From the NCBI GenBank assembly GCA_003134785.1, contig PLCN01000020.1, forward strand, positions 349,864 through 413,863: a stretch of DNA of 64,000 nucleotides. Direction: 5' to 3'. How positions within the stretch are numbered: position 1 is the stretch's first letter; each line of letters opens with the position of its first letter. The translations under genes were made by a program, and so were the position numbers. Positions 25,913 to 34,925 of this stretch are shown here, in pieces. The stretch comes from Spartobacteria bacterium (GTDB taxonomy: Bacteria; Verrucomicrobiota; Verrucomicrobiia; Chthoniobacterales; UBA10450). Under the pieces are notes generated by a model that searched no databases, was not told the DNA's origin, and was given only the letters and a program-made list of their open reading frames with translations.

Positions 25913-26252
25913 AATTTCCATATCCACAAAAAAGATAGTAGGACGTTTGCGTTTTTTCCGCAATAAAAATCTTTCGGGATCGTGAATTTTTTTGCAGCCC
26001 ACCGCCACGCCTTGGAAACAGACTGACACAAACCGGATTCTATTGCTCGCTTTTTTTGCAGAAAAGCGAACCCAGATCGATCTCCGTTACCGAGCACTTC
26101 CGTTCGCGAAGCAATTGATCCAAAGAGCGCGGCTCGCTTGGAAAAATCTAATTGGAATAGATCGATAGGAGAAGTGCGCCCGAACCTTTGATTGCCTGCC
26201 TAAAGCAATGCGTAAAATGGAAGGAACGATTTGTGTTTCTATCTTCTCCGAA
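25913..26252. other. Intergenic region of about 340 bp without a supported gene
   Basis: This stretch is more AT-rich than its surroundings. It contains the promoter for the gene ending at 25055 and nothing else I can support. No open frame here has coding character, and I see no tRNA or riboswitch pattern. Confidence 0.5.
25935..25963 (-). promoter_or_regulatory. Sigma-70-like promoter of the discoidin-like protein gene
   Basis: On the minus strand TTGCGG (25963-25958) and TACTAT (25940-25935) are spaced by exactly 17 bp. They lie 22 bp upstream of the chosen ATG at 25912. Flanking A-tracts are consistent with an UP-like context. Confidence 0.5.
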
Positions 26253-26606
26253 TCATTCACCGTTCAATTGGTGTTCGCTCCCAGATGCCTGGTGCGTCGC
26301 CGGTTTCCAAACGGAGCGATGCAAATTCCTTGTCGTTATTTGCAGGATGATCATCGGTGCCCATTGAGGGGTTTGGCAGATCGAGAACGAAAAGTTCCGT
26401 CGCCGTCCGGTATTGGGGCGCTCGCCATCTGTGGGCGCGAAGAAGGCAGGTTGCCCCTGATTCACCACTCGATGGTTGTGAGAAGCGGGGTGCAGGCTCA
26501 TGAAAATCGAGTCGGCGAAGCAGACTGCCGAGGAGAGCCCCAGTAAGGCCACGATCAAAACCAATATTTTTCGGAAGGCGAATGGATGGATGCTGATCAA
26601 AACCAT
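26253..26606 (-). CDS. Putative small secreted protein (117 aa), unknown
   Basis: From ATG 26606 the frame starts with MVLISIHPFAFRKILVLIVA, and the hydrophobic stretch continues to a plausible signal-peptidase site after SSAVCFA (about residue 31). The remaining 85 residues contain His and Asn (LHPASHNHRVVNQGQ) and no known domain. A perfect TATAAT on the minus strand (26621-26616) lies only 9 bp before the ATG, with no Shine-Dalgarno, so a leaderless transcript is conceivable. The overlapping plus-strand frame (26208-26546) lacks protein-like composition. The evidence is modest: the signal peptide is convincing but the mature part is not. Confidence 0.4.
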   Translation of the reverse strand: MVLISIHPFAFRKILVLIVALLGLSSAVCFADSIFMSLHPASHNHRVVNQGQPAFFAPTDGERPNTGRRRNFSFSICQTPQWAPMIILQITTRNLHRSVWKPATHQASGSEHQLNGE

Positions 26607-26740
26607 ATTATGGTTATTATAAGCAACGGGCATGCCACACCGAACCGTCAATGTAGCGGGTCGGCGGCGTTACCGGCGTGATCTGCGTAGCGGTGGTCGC
26701 GAAAGCCGCTTCGGTCGGGCTCGTCAAATTTGTGCGACGG

Positions 26741-28477
26741 CTAACGCCCGGCGAGGGTGCGTGCGAAGCTCAGATTTTCCTTCGCCGCCCGATAGTCCGG
26801 TTGAATGCGAAGTGCTGCCTCGTAATGAGCAATGGCTGAATCGTACTCGCCATCGCCGCAAAGTATGTCCGCAAGTTCCTTGTGAGCGATCTGGAGGTCG
26901 GGCGTGACGGACAGGCTGTGTTCGTAATGGTGCCGCGCTTCAGCCCGCATCCCCTTCGAAACGAAAATTGTGGCGAGGTTGGATTCGCACTTGCCATTCT
27001 TAGGATCAAGAACGAGCGAGCGCTGATAGTGCTCGATTGCTCGATCCAGATTTCCCAGATCGCTCCAAGCCAGCCCCAGAAAAAACTCGGCGTCTGCTAG
27101 GGACGGCTTGCGATTAATTGCGAACTCATATCTACTGATCGCTTCCTCCACACGCCCCGCCTCGTGCAACGCTTTTCCGTAGTTTAGTTGTGCTTGAGCA
27201 TCTTGCGGCAGCACCTCCGCAACCTTTGCGCTGCGCTCAATGAGCGGCACGACACGACCGATAAGCTGCGTGGCGCAGAGCGCTCCAAACGGAATCACCA
27301 GCACCGCCCACCGCAGGCTGTGCCGAACCCACGCCGGCCAAAGTCGAGGTGATGCCAGCGCAGCCGCACCAGCCCCTTCGATTCCAAGCATACTGCGCGT
27401 TTGCGCTTCACGAACTTTCCAAATGAATCCGTCGTAATAAAAATGCAGCAAGGCGGAGGCAGTCACGATGCCGATTAGGCCGTGTCGGATCCATTCTGCC
27501 GAAATGGCCGATTGGGTTAAACCTATTGCTCCGTAAGCCATAACCAAGCCGACATAGACTCCAATCAGCGCACCACTGCGTCGAAAAACAAAGCGCATGA
27601 ATCCACCGATATTTTTGTCCCGCTCCACGCGAGTCCGATTATAGATCCAGACGATAGCAAGATATTGCACGTCATGGAAAACCTCGAAGAGCGCGATCCC
27701 GACCAGGATATTCTGGACGCCGTTATTGCAGTACCACCAAAACGCAATGCTGCTGACGAGAAGCGTTATCTTTACGGGACTGGCGCCACGGGCCGCCCGC
27801 CAGTCACTCCACTGACGCCATAAGAAGACAATTGTCACCACCCCCAACGCGGCCACCACCGCCGTGCGAATGGCCACGACAGCAGCCGATGCGACCACCG
27901 GACCGCCGCTCTCATAGTACAGCTCGAACAACGTCCTGAAACGCATGGGCGAGAGAAGCACAGCCGCCGAGAACCATGCGAAACAAAGCGCCAAGTCCAC
28001 CCGGGCTCGGGTTGCTGCTCGGGCGGAAGCTTTGGCATCATAAATTCGGCAAAACCCGTAGGTCTGCATCATCCCGTGCCAGATTCCCCATGCCATCGCC
28101 ACCAACTGCACCGCCTGGATATCGTAAATAGAGGACCAGACGCAAACCGCCAGGATAGCCAATGGCGCGACGACAAACCGAATCTTAAAACGTTCGAACA
28201 ATGCTGGATCGCCATAGGCCCGGATCATGCCCGGCAAGTGATGACCCATCGCGCCGAAGGCACCCACAAAGAGGAAAATATCCTGCGCACTCCAACGTGC
28301 CTGGGCGGCCGTAAAGATCGGGATGAGCAGTACTGGTGTGCCGACAAAGAGAACCAAATCCCGCCAGCGATCCAAAATCCACGGGGATGACTTCAGGGGC
28401 GCGGAAGACGCGGATTGTTTTTTCGCGCTGACCTTCGATCGAGGGACCTTCGCCAGCGGCAGTGCGTGCGTCGCCAT
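26741..28477 (-). CDS. Polytopic membrane protein with conserved-looking His motifs and C-terminal TPRs
   Basis: The 578-residue protein has about 10 hydrophobic segments in residues 30-410, then a TPR domain (about 415-575) with at least four repeats (YGKALHEAGRVEEAISRYEFA, FFLGLAWSDLGNLDRAIEHY and so on). Histidine-containing motifs sit at helix ends in the membrane part: GAMGHHLPGM, GIWHGMMQTYGFCRIYD, LFEVFHDVQYLAIVWIYNR and LLHFYYDGFIWKVRE. Such spaced histidines resemble metal-ligand sets of integral-membrane oxygenases or desaturases, but I cannot assign a family. The TPR half probably faces solvent and binds a partner. It is transcribed alone, upstream of the TonB-receptor terminator. 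Confidence 0.68.
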   Translation of the reverse strand: MATHALPLAKVPRSKVSAKKQSASSAPLKSSPWILDRWRDLVLFVGTPVLLIPIFTAAQARWSAQDIFLFVGAFGAMGHHLPGMIRAYGDPALFERFKIRFVVAPLAILAVCVWSSIYDIQAVQLVAMAWGIWHGMMQTYGFCRIYDAKASARAATRARVDLALCFAWFSAAVLLSPMRFRTLFELYYESGGPVVASAAVVAIRTAVVAALGVVTIVFLWRQWSDWRAARGASPVKITLLVSSIAFWWYCNNGVQNILVGIALFEVFHDVQYLAIVWIYNRTRVERDKNIGGFMRFVFRRSGALIGVYVGLVMAYGAIGLTQSAISAEWIRHGLIGIVTASALLHFYYDGFIWKVREAQTRSMLGIEGAGAAALASPRLWPAWVRHSLRWAVLVIPFGALCATQLIGRVVPLIERSAKVAEVLPQDAQAQLNYGKALHEAGRVEEAISRYEFAINRKPSLADAEFFLGLAWSDLGNLDRAIEHYQRSLVLDPKNGKCESNLATIFVSKGMRAEARHHYEHSLSVTPDLQIAHKELADILCGDGEYDSAIAHYEAALRIQPDYRAAKENLSFARTLAGR

Positions 28478-28640
28478 GTTTCGTTTTGATAATTCAAATT
28501 GTCCTCAAAGACAAGTTGGTTTGCGCCTGGCTGGGGGACTATCTTTTGCGTCGCCTCATCATCTGAAAGCGAACGCTGGCTCAAGAGAGTCTCGTCCTGC
28601 CAGAAGCAGGCGACTTCCCGCGCTCTTTCCTGCCCACACA

Positions 28641-28675
28641 AAACAAAAGGCGGGTGGCATTTCTGCCACCCGCCT
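28641..28675 (-). terminator. Strong rho-independent terminator of the TonB-receptor gene
   Basis: A perfect 12-bp stem (AGGCGGGTGGCA/TGCCACCCGCCT) with a 4-nt loop is followed on the minus strand by TTTTGTTTT. It begins 24 bp after the receptor stop codon. Confidence 0.85.
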
Positions 28676-28699
28676 GATGCAATTGTTATCGACTCGGGC

Positions 28700-31600
28700 T
28701 TAGAACTTTTTGTCCAAGCTCACGTACCAGTAACGGTTACGAATCGAGTAGTTCGAAGTATCGTAGTTGTCGTTAAACGCGCCCAGGACGATTGGCGGGT
28801 TCCGATCAAATGCGTTGTTCACGCCCACGGTGAGCTTGGTGCCCCAGAGCATCCGCTGCCAGATCGACGAGGTTTCCGCCGCTGTCTGCATAACGTTCTT
28901 GCTGTCCTTCGCGTCCTTCGCGTAGGTAGGCGGAGCTTCGACAGCTGGCTTCACGAACTCGTAGCTCAACTGCATGTCAAGCGTAATGTAGCTGTCTACC
29001 AGGCGATGGAACCGGAAGTTCGGCTCCTGGAGCGTTCCCGGATTACCAACAACCAAACCATTGCCAAGGATGAAGTTGGGATCATCAAAGTAATCGCCAA
29101 TGTAATTACCCGTAGCTATGAAGTCGAAGTGATGCCATTCCCATTCCCCGCGCACAAACGCCTTGTTGAATGGAATACCGCCAGGAGCCAGCGGAAGTGT
29201 GGCGCTATAGTCGCCCAGGAAGTTGTGCGTCCCCAAGCCATCGCCCGGCTCTGCTTTCCAGATAAACACGTGGTTATAACCGCCCGAGAGCGTGAACTTG
29301 CCGAAGCGTTCGGTCGGAATCTCGTAAACCGCCGTGACATCTATTCCTTCGACGAGGCGCTTGCCTGCGTTGAGGTTATTAGCGTCAATACAATCCAGCG
29401 TGCCGTCCGCCAGGCGCGTTATGCCAACAGCTGGGCCTCCAGGGACGCCTGACGCTCCGGAGTTTCCAGACCCACCGCCGCAGCCGTCTGGATCTATCAC
29501 GCCTTGCGAGAGTAATACTTGCGCAGCATTCGCCGCAGGTAGTAACAGATTCTTGGTATACAGCTGATAGGCGTCCGCCGTCATCGTGAACCCCGGAACG
29601 AATTTCGGCGTCCAAACGATACCCATGGTATAGCTGTCCGTCTTTTCAGGCGTCAGAGCTGAGTTCCCACCTTGGAAAACACCGCTCGGCGGCTGAAGTG
29701 TTACTCTGTTAACCGGGTCAAACACCACTGGGAAGTTTTGTGTGACCGGGTTAAACAATGCGGTCGGGGACGGGGACAAGAATGACTGACCCCATGAAGC
29801 CCGCAACGTTATGTCGGCGATCGGCTGATAGCGCAATGTCACACGCGGGGTGCCGCCGAAATTTTCGTTGGGATTCGAGTTGTCAAAACTTGCGGTTCTG
29901 TTTGCCGGGTTCAGGGGTTCCTGATCTGTGTCATTGAATTTCTCGTACCGCCACGCCACTGAGAAATCCAAGGAACGCACGAATGGAACGTTCATCGTGG
30001 AGGTGACCAGCGGAACGCTCAATTCAGTAAAGAATGAGTCGACCTCCTGAAGGGTCTTCGAATTTGGGGAGGCGTTAAATCCGAGTTGATCTCCATTTGC
30101 CTGAACTGGATCGGGCACTGAATGCAGCGCGATATTGCGATGTTCGTAGCCAGCCGCAAAATCGACACCACCATTCCACAGGTTCGGAAAGAGATGGGCA
30201 TTGATCTTGGCGTCATAGAGGTAATCACGCTCGTAGAATTCCGAATGACCGAGATACGAAGCGCGTAGCGCCGCAGCTCTATTGTCGTATGCCGCCGTGC
30301 CGGTTTGGACTCCGGCCGCGTTGTAAACCGGAGCAGTGCCAGCGGTTGGCGCACTCTGACCGATGTACGGATCGAAGTTTCCAGCCGCGATTTCAGCCGC
30401 AAGCGGGGTAAACTGCGCGTCACCGCCGTCTATGCGTAGCTGGTCGAAGCGTTCGTAGACAAAACCCGAGTCGTAGCCAAAGCGGCTGATAAATCCGTTA
30501 TCCTTGATGTTGAAATCTCCGTTGATTCCAGCGGTGTAGCGATAGTAATCAGAATCGAAGAAGGACTTACGGAGCCCCAGTTCGTTGACGAGCCGATATC
30601 TCACCTGAGTGGTAAGCGGACCAAAGGGGTTGAACGGTGAGGACCGCGCAACTCCACCGGGAAGAGCGAAGGGAGAGGCCGCGAGACCGTTGTCCTGTTT
30701 CGTCTTCGAATACATGATGTCTCCGTAGAGCTGAAGGCCATCGCCGAAAATCTTGTACCGGCCGGTAACATAATAATTCGCTTTCTCCACCGCCGGGATC
30801 GCCGGGGTGAAATCACGGAAGTTGAATCGGCTCGGATCCGTTCCAGCCGGAACGTCAAACGGGCGATAGCTCGCTGCCGTGGGCGCATTGTTTGAGGGGT
30901 TTATGAGAACAAGCTGTCCCCGGCCAGTGACAGCAATGCGACCGGCGAAGGTAGGACTGTTGTTATTGATGCCGCCCTGTTGAAGGCCGGTCGGATTATT
31001 GCTCAAATCGCCGGTCGTGGCGATGGAACGATCCCGCGAGAATAGGTTCGCGCGGGAATAATATTCGCCAGCCGCCGCAATGGAGACTTTGCCGTCCAAA
31101 CCTGTGACACCACCGCGGAGGTAAACCTGGCGGACATGGGCATCGCTGTCGGTGGTGTTTCCGTAGAGGGCGAAAAGTTCCGCTCCTTCATAGGGCTTTT
31201 CTCCCGGCCCATTGAGCATGATGAAGTTGACTACGCCCGAAACTGCATCCGAGCCATAAATGGCCGAGGCGCCATCTTTCAGAACTTCAGTGCGGCTGAG
31301 ACCGCCAATCGAAATGGCGTTGATGTCGGGACCCACCCCTTGCAAGCCCTCTCCGAGGAACGCACGACGACCGTTAATCAGGACCAGGACGTTCTGCGAA
31401 CCAATTCCGCGAAGGTTAATAGTCGCCTGGCCGTTACCGCCGTTCGAATCATTTTCCGTCGCAGCGTTTCCGATGAAGGAAGGCAGTTGGCGCAATCCTT
31501 CTACCGGGGTGCTGGCCCCAGCCTTCTGGATGACCTCAGCGGTGTAAACAGTAACCGGCAGGGCCGATTCCGTTTCCGCAGTGGGAATGTAGGAACCGGT

Positions 31601-31744
31601 GACGATGACTCGTTCGGTTGTCGCTTCAGGGGCGGGTGCAGGCGCCTGCGCGTAGGCGCTGGCTGCCACGAGGAAAGGAAGTCCGACGCCGACTGCGAGA
31701 GCCGAGCGGAAGGATCCTAACGTTTTCAGTACGTATCTTATCAT
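28700..31744 (-). CDS. TonB-dependent outer membrane receptor
   Basis: I start at ATG 31744, which has GGAG 6 nt upstream; an in-frame ATG at 31756 overlaps that site. The product of 1014 residues has a signal peptide ending near AYAQ, a plug domain (VIVTGSYIPTAET, GGNGQATINLRGIGSQNVLVLINGRRA, VLKDGASAIYGSDAVSGVVNFIM) and a long beta-barrel that finishes in a terminal Phe (WYVSLDKKF), the outer-membrane insertion signal. It imports a large substrate with energy from TonB-ExbBD. The substrate cannot be inferred. The N-terminus lacks a signalling or SusC-type extension. A short Lys/Asp segment (AKDAKDSKN) interrupts a late barrel loop. Confidence 0.94.
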   Translation of the reverse strand: MIRYVLKTLGSFRSALAVGVGLPFLVAASAYAQAPAPAPEATTERVIVTGSYIPTAETESALPVTVYTAEVIQKAGASTPVEGLRQLPSFIGNAATENDSNGGNGQATINLRGIGSQNVLVLINGRRAFLGEGLQGVGPDINAISIGGLSRTEVLKDGASAIYGSDAVSGVVNFIMLNGPGEKPYEGAELFALYGNTTDSDAHVRQVYLRGGVTGLDGKVSIAAAGEYYSRANLFSRDRSIATTGDLSNNPTGLQQGGINNNSPTFAGRIAVTGRGQLVLINPSNNAPTAASYRPFDVPAGTDPSRFNFRDFTPAIPAVEKANYYVTGRYKIFGDGLQLYGDIMYSKTKQDNGLAASPFALPGGVARSSPFNPFGPLTTQVRYRLVNELGLRKSFFDSDYYRYTAGINGDFNIKDNGFISRFGYDSGFVYERFDQLRIDGGDAQFTPLAAEIAAGNFDPYIGQSAPTAGTAPVYNAAGVQTGTAAYDNRAAALRASYLGHSEFYERDYLYDAKINAHLFPNLWNGGVDFAAGYEHRNIALHSVPDPVQANGDQLGFNASPNSKTLQEVDSFFTELSVPLVTSTMNVPFVRSLDFSVAWRYEKFNDTDQEPLNPANRTASFDNSNPNENFGGTPRVTLRYQPIADITLRASWGQSFLSPSPTALFNPVTQNFPVVFDPVNRVTLQPPSGVFQGGNSALTPEKTDSYTMGIVWTPKFVPGFTMTADAYQLYTKNLLLPAANAAQVLLSQGVIDPDGCGGGSGNSGASGVPGGPAVGITRLADGTLDCIDANNLNAGKRLVEGIDVTAVYEIPTERFGKFTLSGGYNHVFIWKAEPGDGLGTHNFLGDYSATLPLAPGGIPFNKAFVRGEWEWHHFDFIATGNYIGDYFDDPNFILGNGLVVGNPGTLQEPNFRFHRLVDSYITLDMQLSYEFVKPAVEAPPTYAKDAKDSKNVMQTAAETSSIWQRMLWGTKLTVGVNNAFDRNPPIVLGAFNDNYDTSNYSIRNRYWYVSLDKKF

Positions 31745-31781
31745 TAGTTTCTCCATTGGTTTGGTTAGGTTTGGCGGTGAG

Positions 31782-31809
31782 GATTAACGACGTTTTAAAG
31801 GCATGACAA
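31782..31809 (-). promoter_or_regulatory. Possible promoter of the TonB-receptor gene
   Basis: On the minus strand TTGTCA (31809-31804) and TTAATC (31787-31782) are spaced by 16 bp within an AT-rich intergenic stretch. The -35 also overlaps a small AAAGGC/GCCTTT hairpin. The -10 match is weak. Confidence 0.33.
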
Positions 31810-31925
31810 GCCTTTTTTTCATTTTTTTTAAAATATTTTGAACGGACGTGGACAGAGTGATGTCGTGGGCCCCCACGAGTCAAGCGTGTTTTTTTGCAAA
31901 TATTTGAGAACGGAGAGCGGTTCCC

Positions 31926-32699
31926 CTAGGGCGAGTAATACACCGGCAGGGTGATGTTGCACTCGACCGGTTTCCCATTTCGAAAGGCGGGAATGAATCG
32001 CGCGACTCTGAAATCTTCCGCCGCCGCGCGTCCGAATCCGGCGAGCGGCGGGTACTCCGAAACCAGCTTCAGCTCCTTCAGATTTCCGTCGCCATCAATC
32101 TTCATTCCTAATTCCACCAGGCCAGAAACCGATGCCGTCAGCACGTCGCTTGGATAGTGCAATCCTTCGAACTTCGAATCGCGCCCAACAAATGGTTGCG
32201 GGCCAACAAAGTCATTTTCGTTTTTCAATTCTTCCTTTTCCTGGTTCGCAAAAATTCGGAGCCGGGACTTTCCGTTCACAACCTTGAAACTCACCGTTCC
32301 AAAAAAAAGCACGTGGACCGTTTGGTGATTGTAGATCGCTGGAACGAAGACGGCCGTATCCAGGCAAAACAATACATCTTGCTCCAGCGCGGAGGACTCG
32401 GGTGTCGCGCGATAGACCCAGCTATTCGCGATCTCTCCCGTCTTGGTGACAGAGCAACAAAAATTGAGAGTCGCATCTTTCTGGCCGTTGCGAATTAACC
32501 CCTGCGTATCAATTCGGTTGATGACCGAGAACGGACCAGTTCCGAGGAGCGCAGGCCGATATTGCGGCAAAGCTACAGCGGGAGTGGCCGAGGGGGCTTT
32601 GGTTGGCCCGGGTTTCGTCGGCCCTATCTGCACCTCGGCGGCGAATAGGTTCGCCCAACTGAGTAAAAACGCCGCGGATGACAAAACCAGTGCACGCAT
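31926..32699 (-). CDS. TonB C-terminal-domain protein (energy-transducer-like)
   Basis: From ATG 32699 the product has 257 residues. The N-terminus is hydrophobic (RALVLSSAAFLLSWANLF) and can be a membrane anchor or signal peptide. A short Pro/Lys linker (GPTKPGPTKAPSATP) follows. The C-terminal about 90 residues match the TonB fold: SGLVELGMKIDGDGNLKELKLVSEYPPLAGFGRAAAEDFRVARFIPAFRNGKPV. The preceding region (about 60-150) also looks like a degenerate copy of the same domain (ATLNFCCSVTKTGEIANSWVYRATPESSALEQDVLFCLDTAVFVPA). It is adjacent to and co-oriented with the TonB receptor. The linker is too short to span a normal periplasm. Confidence 0.72.
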   Translation of the reverse strand: MRALVLSSAAFLLSWANLFAAEVQIGPTKPGPTKAPSATPAVALPQYRPALLGTGPFSVINRIDTQGLIRNGQKDATLNFCCSVTKTGEIANSWVYRATPESSALEQDVLFCLDTAVFVPAIYNHQTVHVLFFGTVSFKVVNGKSRLRIFANQEKEELKNENDFVGPQPFVGRDSKFEGLHYPSDVLTASVSGLVELGMKIDGDGNLKELKLVSEYPPLAGFGRAAAEDFRVARFIPAFRNGKPVECNITLPVYYSP

Positions 32700-32927
32700 G
32701 AGTGCCCAAGCAACGCAGTGCCCGCAGTTTCGCAAGATCAATTTCGGACTGCAGGCAATCAGTCGGCTCTCGATCGCAAATGGTCATGAGTTCACGCGGA
32801 CAAGAATTGCAAGTTAACTGGTCGTTAGGCCGTGAACCCCACCGATCCCGGCATCGCGCTGCCCGGCGCTTCGCGCGGCTAAGCGGCACCAGTTTGCGCA
32901 GCCTCCGTTCAACGCGATCTTGGCACG

Positions 32928-33533
32928 ATGTTCACTGGTCTGATTGAAGAAATAGGCAGTGTCATTTTGCTCGAGACTGGAGAGCGAGGCGCGCAACTTA
33001 AAATCGTCGCGCCGCATGTTGCGGAGAAAATTCAAATCGGCGATAGCATCGCGGTCGACGGCTGCTGCCTAACGGTCGCCGCTCACCGCGGCGATCAACT
33101 CACTTTCGATCTGCTCGAAGAAACTTTGGACCGGACAAACTTAAAGGCGCTACGCCGCGACAGCCGCGTCAATCTCGAGCGCGCGCTTGCGGCCGACGGC
33201 CGTCTCGGCGGCCATTTCATGCAAGGCCACGTGGATTGCGCCGCGCGCATTCTGGCTACCGAAACGACCGATGCCGAACAACGACTCGAATTCGAATTGC
33301 CCGCTGCGTTCGCGCATTATGTCGCCTACAAAGGATCCATCGCAGTCAACGGAGTCAGCCTGACCGTGGCTGAATTACTCCCGCAAAGTTTCTCGGTTTG
33401 GATCATCCCGCACACCAAAGCGCAAACAAATCTCGGCGCGGCGCGCGTCGGTGATTTGGTCAACCTCGAGTTCGATCTCATCGCGAAGTACCTGGAGCGG
33501 ATGCTGGATCGCAAAGCGGTTCATTCGGAATGA
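32928..33533 (+). CDS. ribE: Riboflavin synthase, alpha subunit
   Basis: The enzyme dismutates two 6,7-dimethyl-8-ribityllumazine molecules to riboflavin. It consists of two similar lumazine-binding barrels. The first opens with MFTGLIEEIGSV and contains IGDSIAVDGCCLTVA, and the second repeats the pattern as YKGSIAVNGVSLTVAEL. HFMQGHVD marks the second domain start. The 201-residue length is standard. No FMN riboswitch is visible upstream and no other rib genes adjoin. It overlaps aroD by 4 bp. Confidence 0.94.
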   Translation: MFTGLIEEIGSVILLETGERGAQLKIVAPHVAEKIQIGDSIAVDGCCLTVAAHRGDQLTFDLLEETLDRTNLKALRRDSRVNLERALAADGRLGGHFMQGHVDCAARILATETTDAEQRLEFELPAAFAHYVAYKGSIAVNGVSLTVAELLPQSFSVWIIPHTKAQTNLGAARVGDLVNLEFDLIAKYLERMLDRKAVHSE

Positions 33534-34195
33534 CGAACCCGACGGTCCCGCAAATCGTCGGCGTGATTTCTTCCCGCGCAGATTTGCGGCGCGCGGTCGG
33601 GATGCGAAATCCACCTGATCTTTTCGAGCTGCGGCTGGATGCCGCAGTGGCGCGAATCGAAGAAATTAAAGACGCGATGGGAGAATTGCGAGCGCCGGTG
33701 ATCATCACAGCACGCCATCCCCGGGAAGGCGGTTTCAACGATTTGTCTTCGCGGGCGCGTTGCGGTTTGCTTCGGAGATTTCTTCCGTACGCGGACTATG
33801 TGGACATCGAACTGCGCTCGACCCGTCCGCTCGCACCCGTGCTCGAGGAGGCCCGCAAAAAAAAAATCCGCACGATCATTTCATTTCACGATTTCAGCGA
33901 CACCCCCCGCCCCGCGCGTTTGGATGAAATCGCGCGCGGGGCCCACTCGTTAGGCGCCGATTTCCTGAAGATCTCCACGCGAACCGACACGCAGCGTCAA
34001 TTGACCCGGCTGCTCGATTTCTTCGAGCAGCATCGCGTGGAAATAAAAATCGCGGCCATGGGAATTGGACGGCTCGGCCAAATCTCACGCCTGGAGTTTG
34101 CCCAGCTCGGTTCCGCTTTGAACTACGCGCACCTTGGGAAGCCACAAACCGCAGGTCAGCTTTCGATCGCTCAATTGCGCCGCGCTCTAAAATAG
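33530..34195 (+). CDS. aroD: Type I 3-dehydroquinate dehydratase
   Basis: AroD removes water from 3-dehydroquinate through a Schiff base in the shikimate pathway. The type I TIM barrel is recognised by DLFELRLDAA, VIITARHPREGG and YVDIELRS. The catalytic His120 is in IISFHDFSDTPRP, and the Schiff-base Lys147 is in GADFLKISTRT. The C-terminal strand AMGIGRLGQISRL and the GSALNYAHLGKPQTAGQLS segment complete it. The length of 221 is typical. It is translationally coupled to ribE, which is an unusual pairing. Confidence 0.92.
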   Translation: MTNPTVPQIVGVISSRADLRRAVGMRNPPDLFELRLDAAVARIEEIKDAMGELRAPVIITARHPREGGFNDLSSRARCGLLRRFLPYADYVDIELRSTRPLAPVLEEARKKKIRTIISFHDFSDTPRPARLDEIARGAHSLGADFLKISTRTDTQRQLTRLLDFFEQHRVEIKIAAMGIGRLGQISRLEFAQLGSALNYAHLGKPQTAGQLSIAQLRRALK

Positions 34196-34257
34196 CTCCA
34201 GCATCTTGCCGACTCTTCCGCTCGTATATAGTTAGAGACGTTTCCGTCCCCAATAAT

Positions 34258-34887
34258 ATGGACGATTCCATCACACTGCCAGACCGGGTCCCTGTCATGC
34301 CGCTTCCTGGCGCGCTTCTCTTCCCGCAAGCCCTCTTGCCGCTTTACATTTTCGAGCCGCGTTATCAGGAAATGCTCGCGCTCGCCTTGAGCGAGCACCG
34401 GATGTTTTGCGTTGCGTTGCTCAAGCCGCAGCGCTCGCAATGGAAATCGACCAACGATTTTTTTCACATCGCCGGAGTCGGATTGATCCGCGCCTGCGTG
34501 GGGCGCGGCGACGGCACCTCGAATTTGATCTTGCAAGGTTTGCGCCGCGTCCGCTTCTCCGCCTTCGAACAAAGCGCTCCGTTTCCCATTTCCCGAATCG
34601 AGCCGCTGGAATCCAAGGCGACGCCATCCGTGGAGACCGATGCTCTCGGCGCCAAAGTGCTCGAGCTTTACTCCAAGATAAAGGAGAGCGGCCGCCAGTT
34701 GCCCGACAAAGTTGACCAGTATCTTTCCCGCCTGGGCGATACCGAAATGCTCGCGGATCTGATGGCGGCCACGTTCATCAACGACCCGCTTCGCCGGCAA
34801 CAAATCCTGGAAGAACTCTCCGTGAATCAACGACTCCGGCTCGTGATCCAATATCTCCACGAGGAGACCGGCAGCGCCGCGGCATAA
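34258..34887 (+). CDS. Lon N-terminal-domain protein (stand-alone LON_substr_bdg)
   Basis: The 209-residue protein consists of the Lon substrate-binding domain without the ATPase or protease parts. The N-terminal VMPLPGALLFPQALLPLYIFEPRYQEML is diagnostic, and HIAGVGLIRACVGRGDGTSNLILQGLRRVRF continues the PUA-like beta-barrel. The last 70 residues form the helical subdomain. Such single-domain proteins occur widely and may act as peptide-binding adaptors, but no function is established. It follows aroD after 62 bp and may share the transcript. Confidence 0.88.
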   Translation: MDDSITLPDRVPVMPLPGALLFPQALLPLYIFEPRYQEMLALALSEHRMFCVALLKPQRSQWKSTNDFFHIAGVGLIRACVGRGDGTSNLILQGLRRVRFSAFEQSAPFPISRIEPLESKATPSVETDALGAKVLELYSKIKESGRQLPDKVDQYLSRLGDTEMLADLMAATFINDPLRRQQILEELSVNQRLRLVIQYLHEETGSAAA

Positions 34888-34925
34888 TTCAACGCCGCCG
34901 ACCCGCGCTTCGCACAGCGAAGCGG

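Noticed and set aside
26208-26546. A 112-codon plus-strand frame opposite the putative small secreted protein
   Set aside because: Its composition is not protein-like, with no hydrophobic or domain pattern; the minus-strand frame has a signal peptide.
28499-29452. A 317-codon plus-strand frame crossing the TonB-receptor terminator
   Set aside because: It reads through a strong hairpin terminator and is antisense to the receptor barrel, with no protein-like pattern.
32742-32927. FMN riboswitch upstream of ribE
   Set aside because: The conserved AGGGNAGGGTGAAATTCCC-type core is not found in either orientation.
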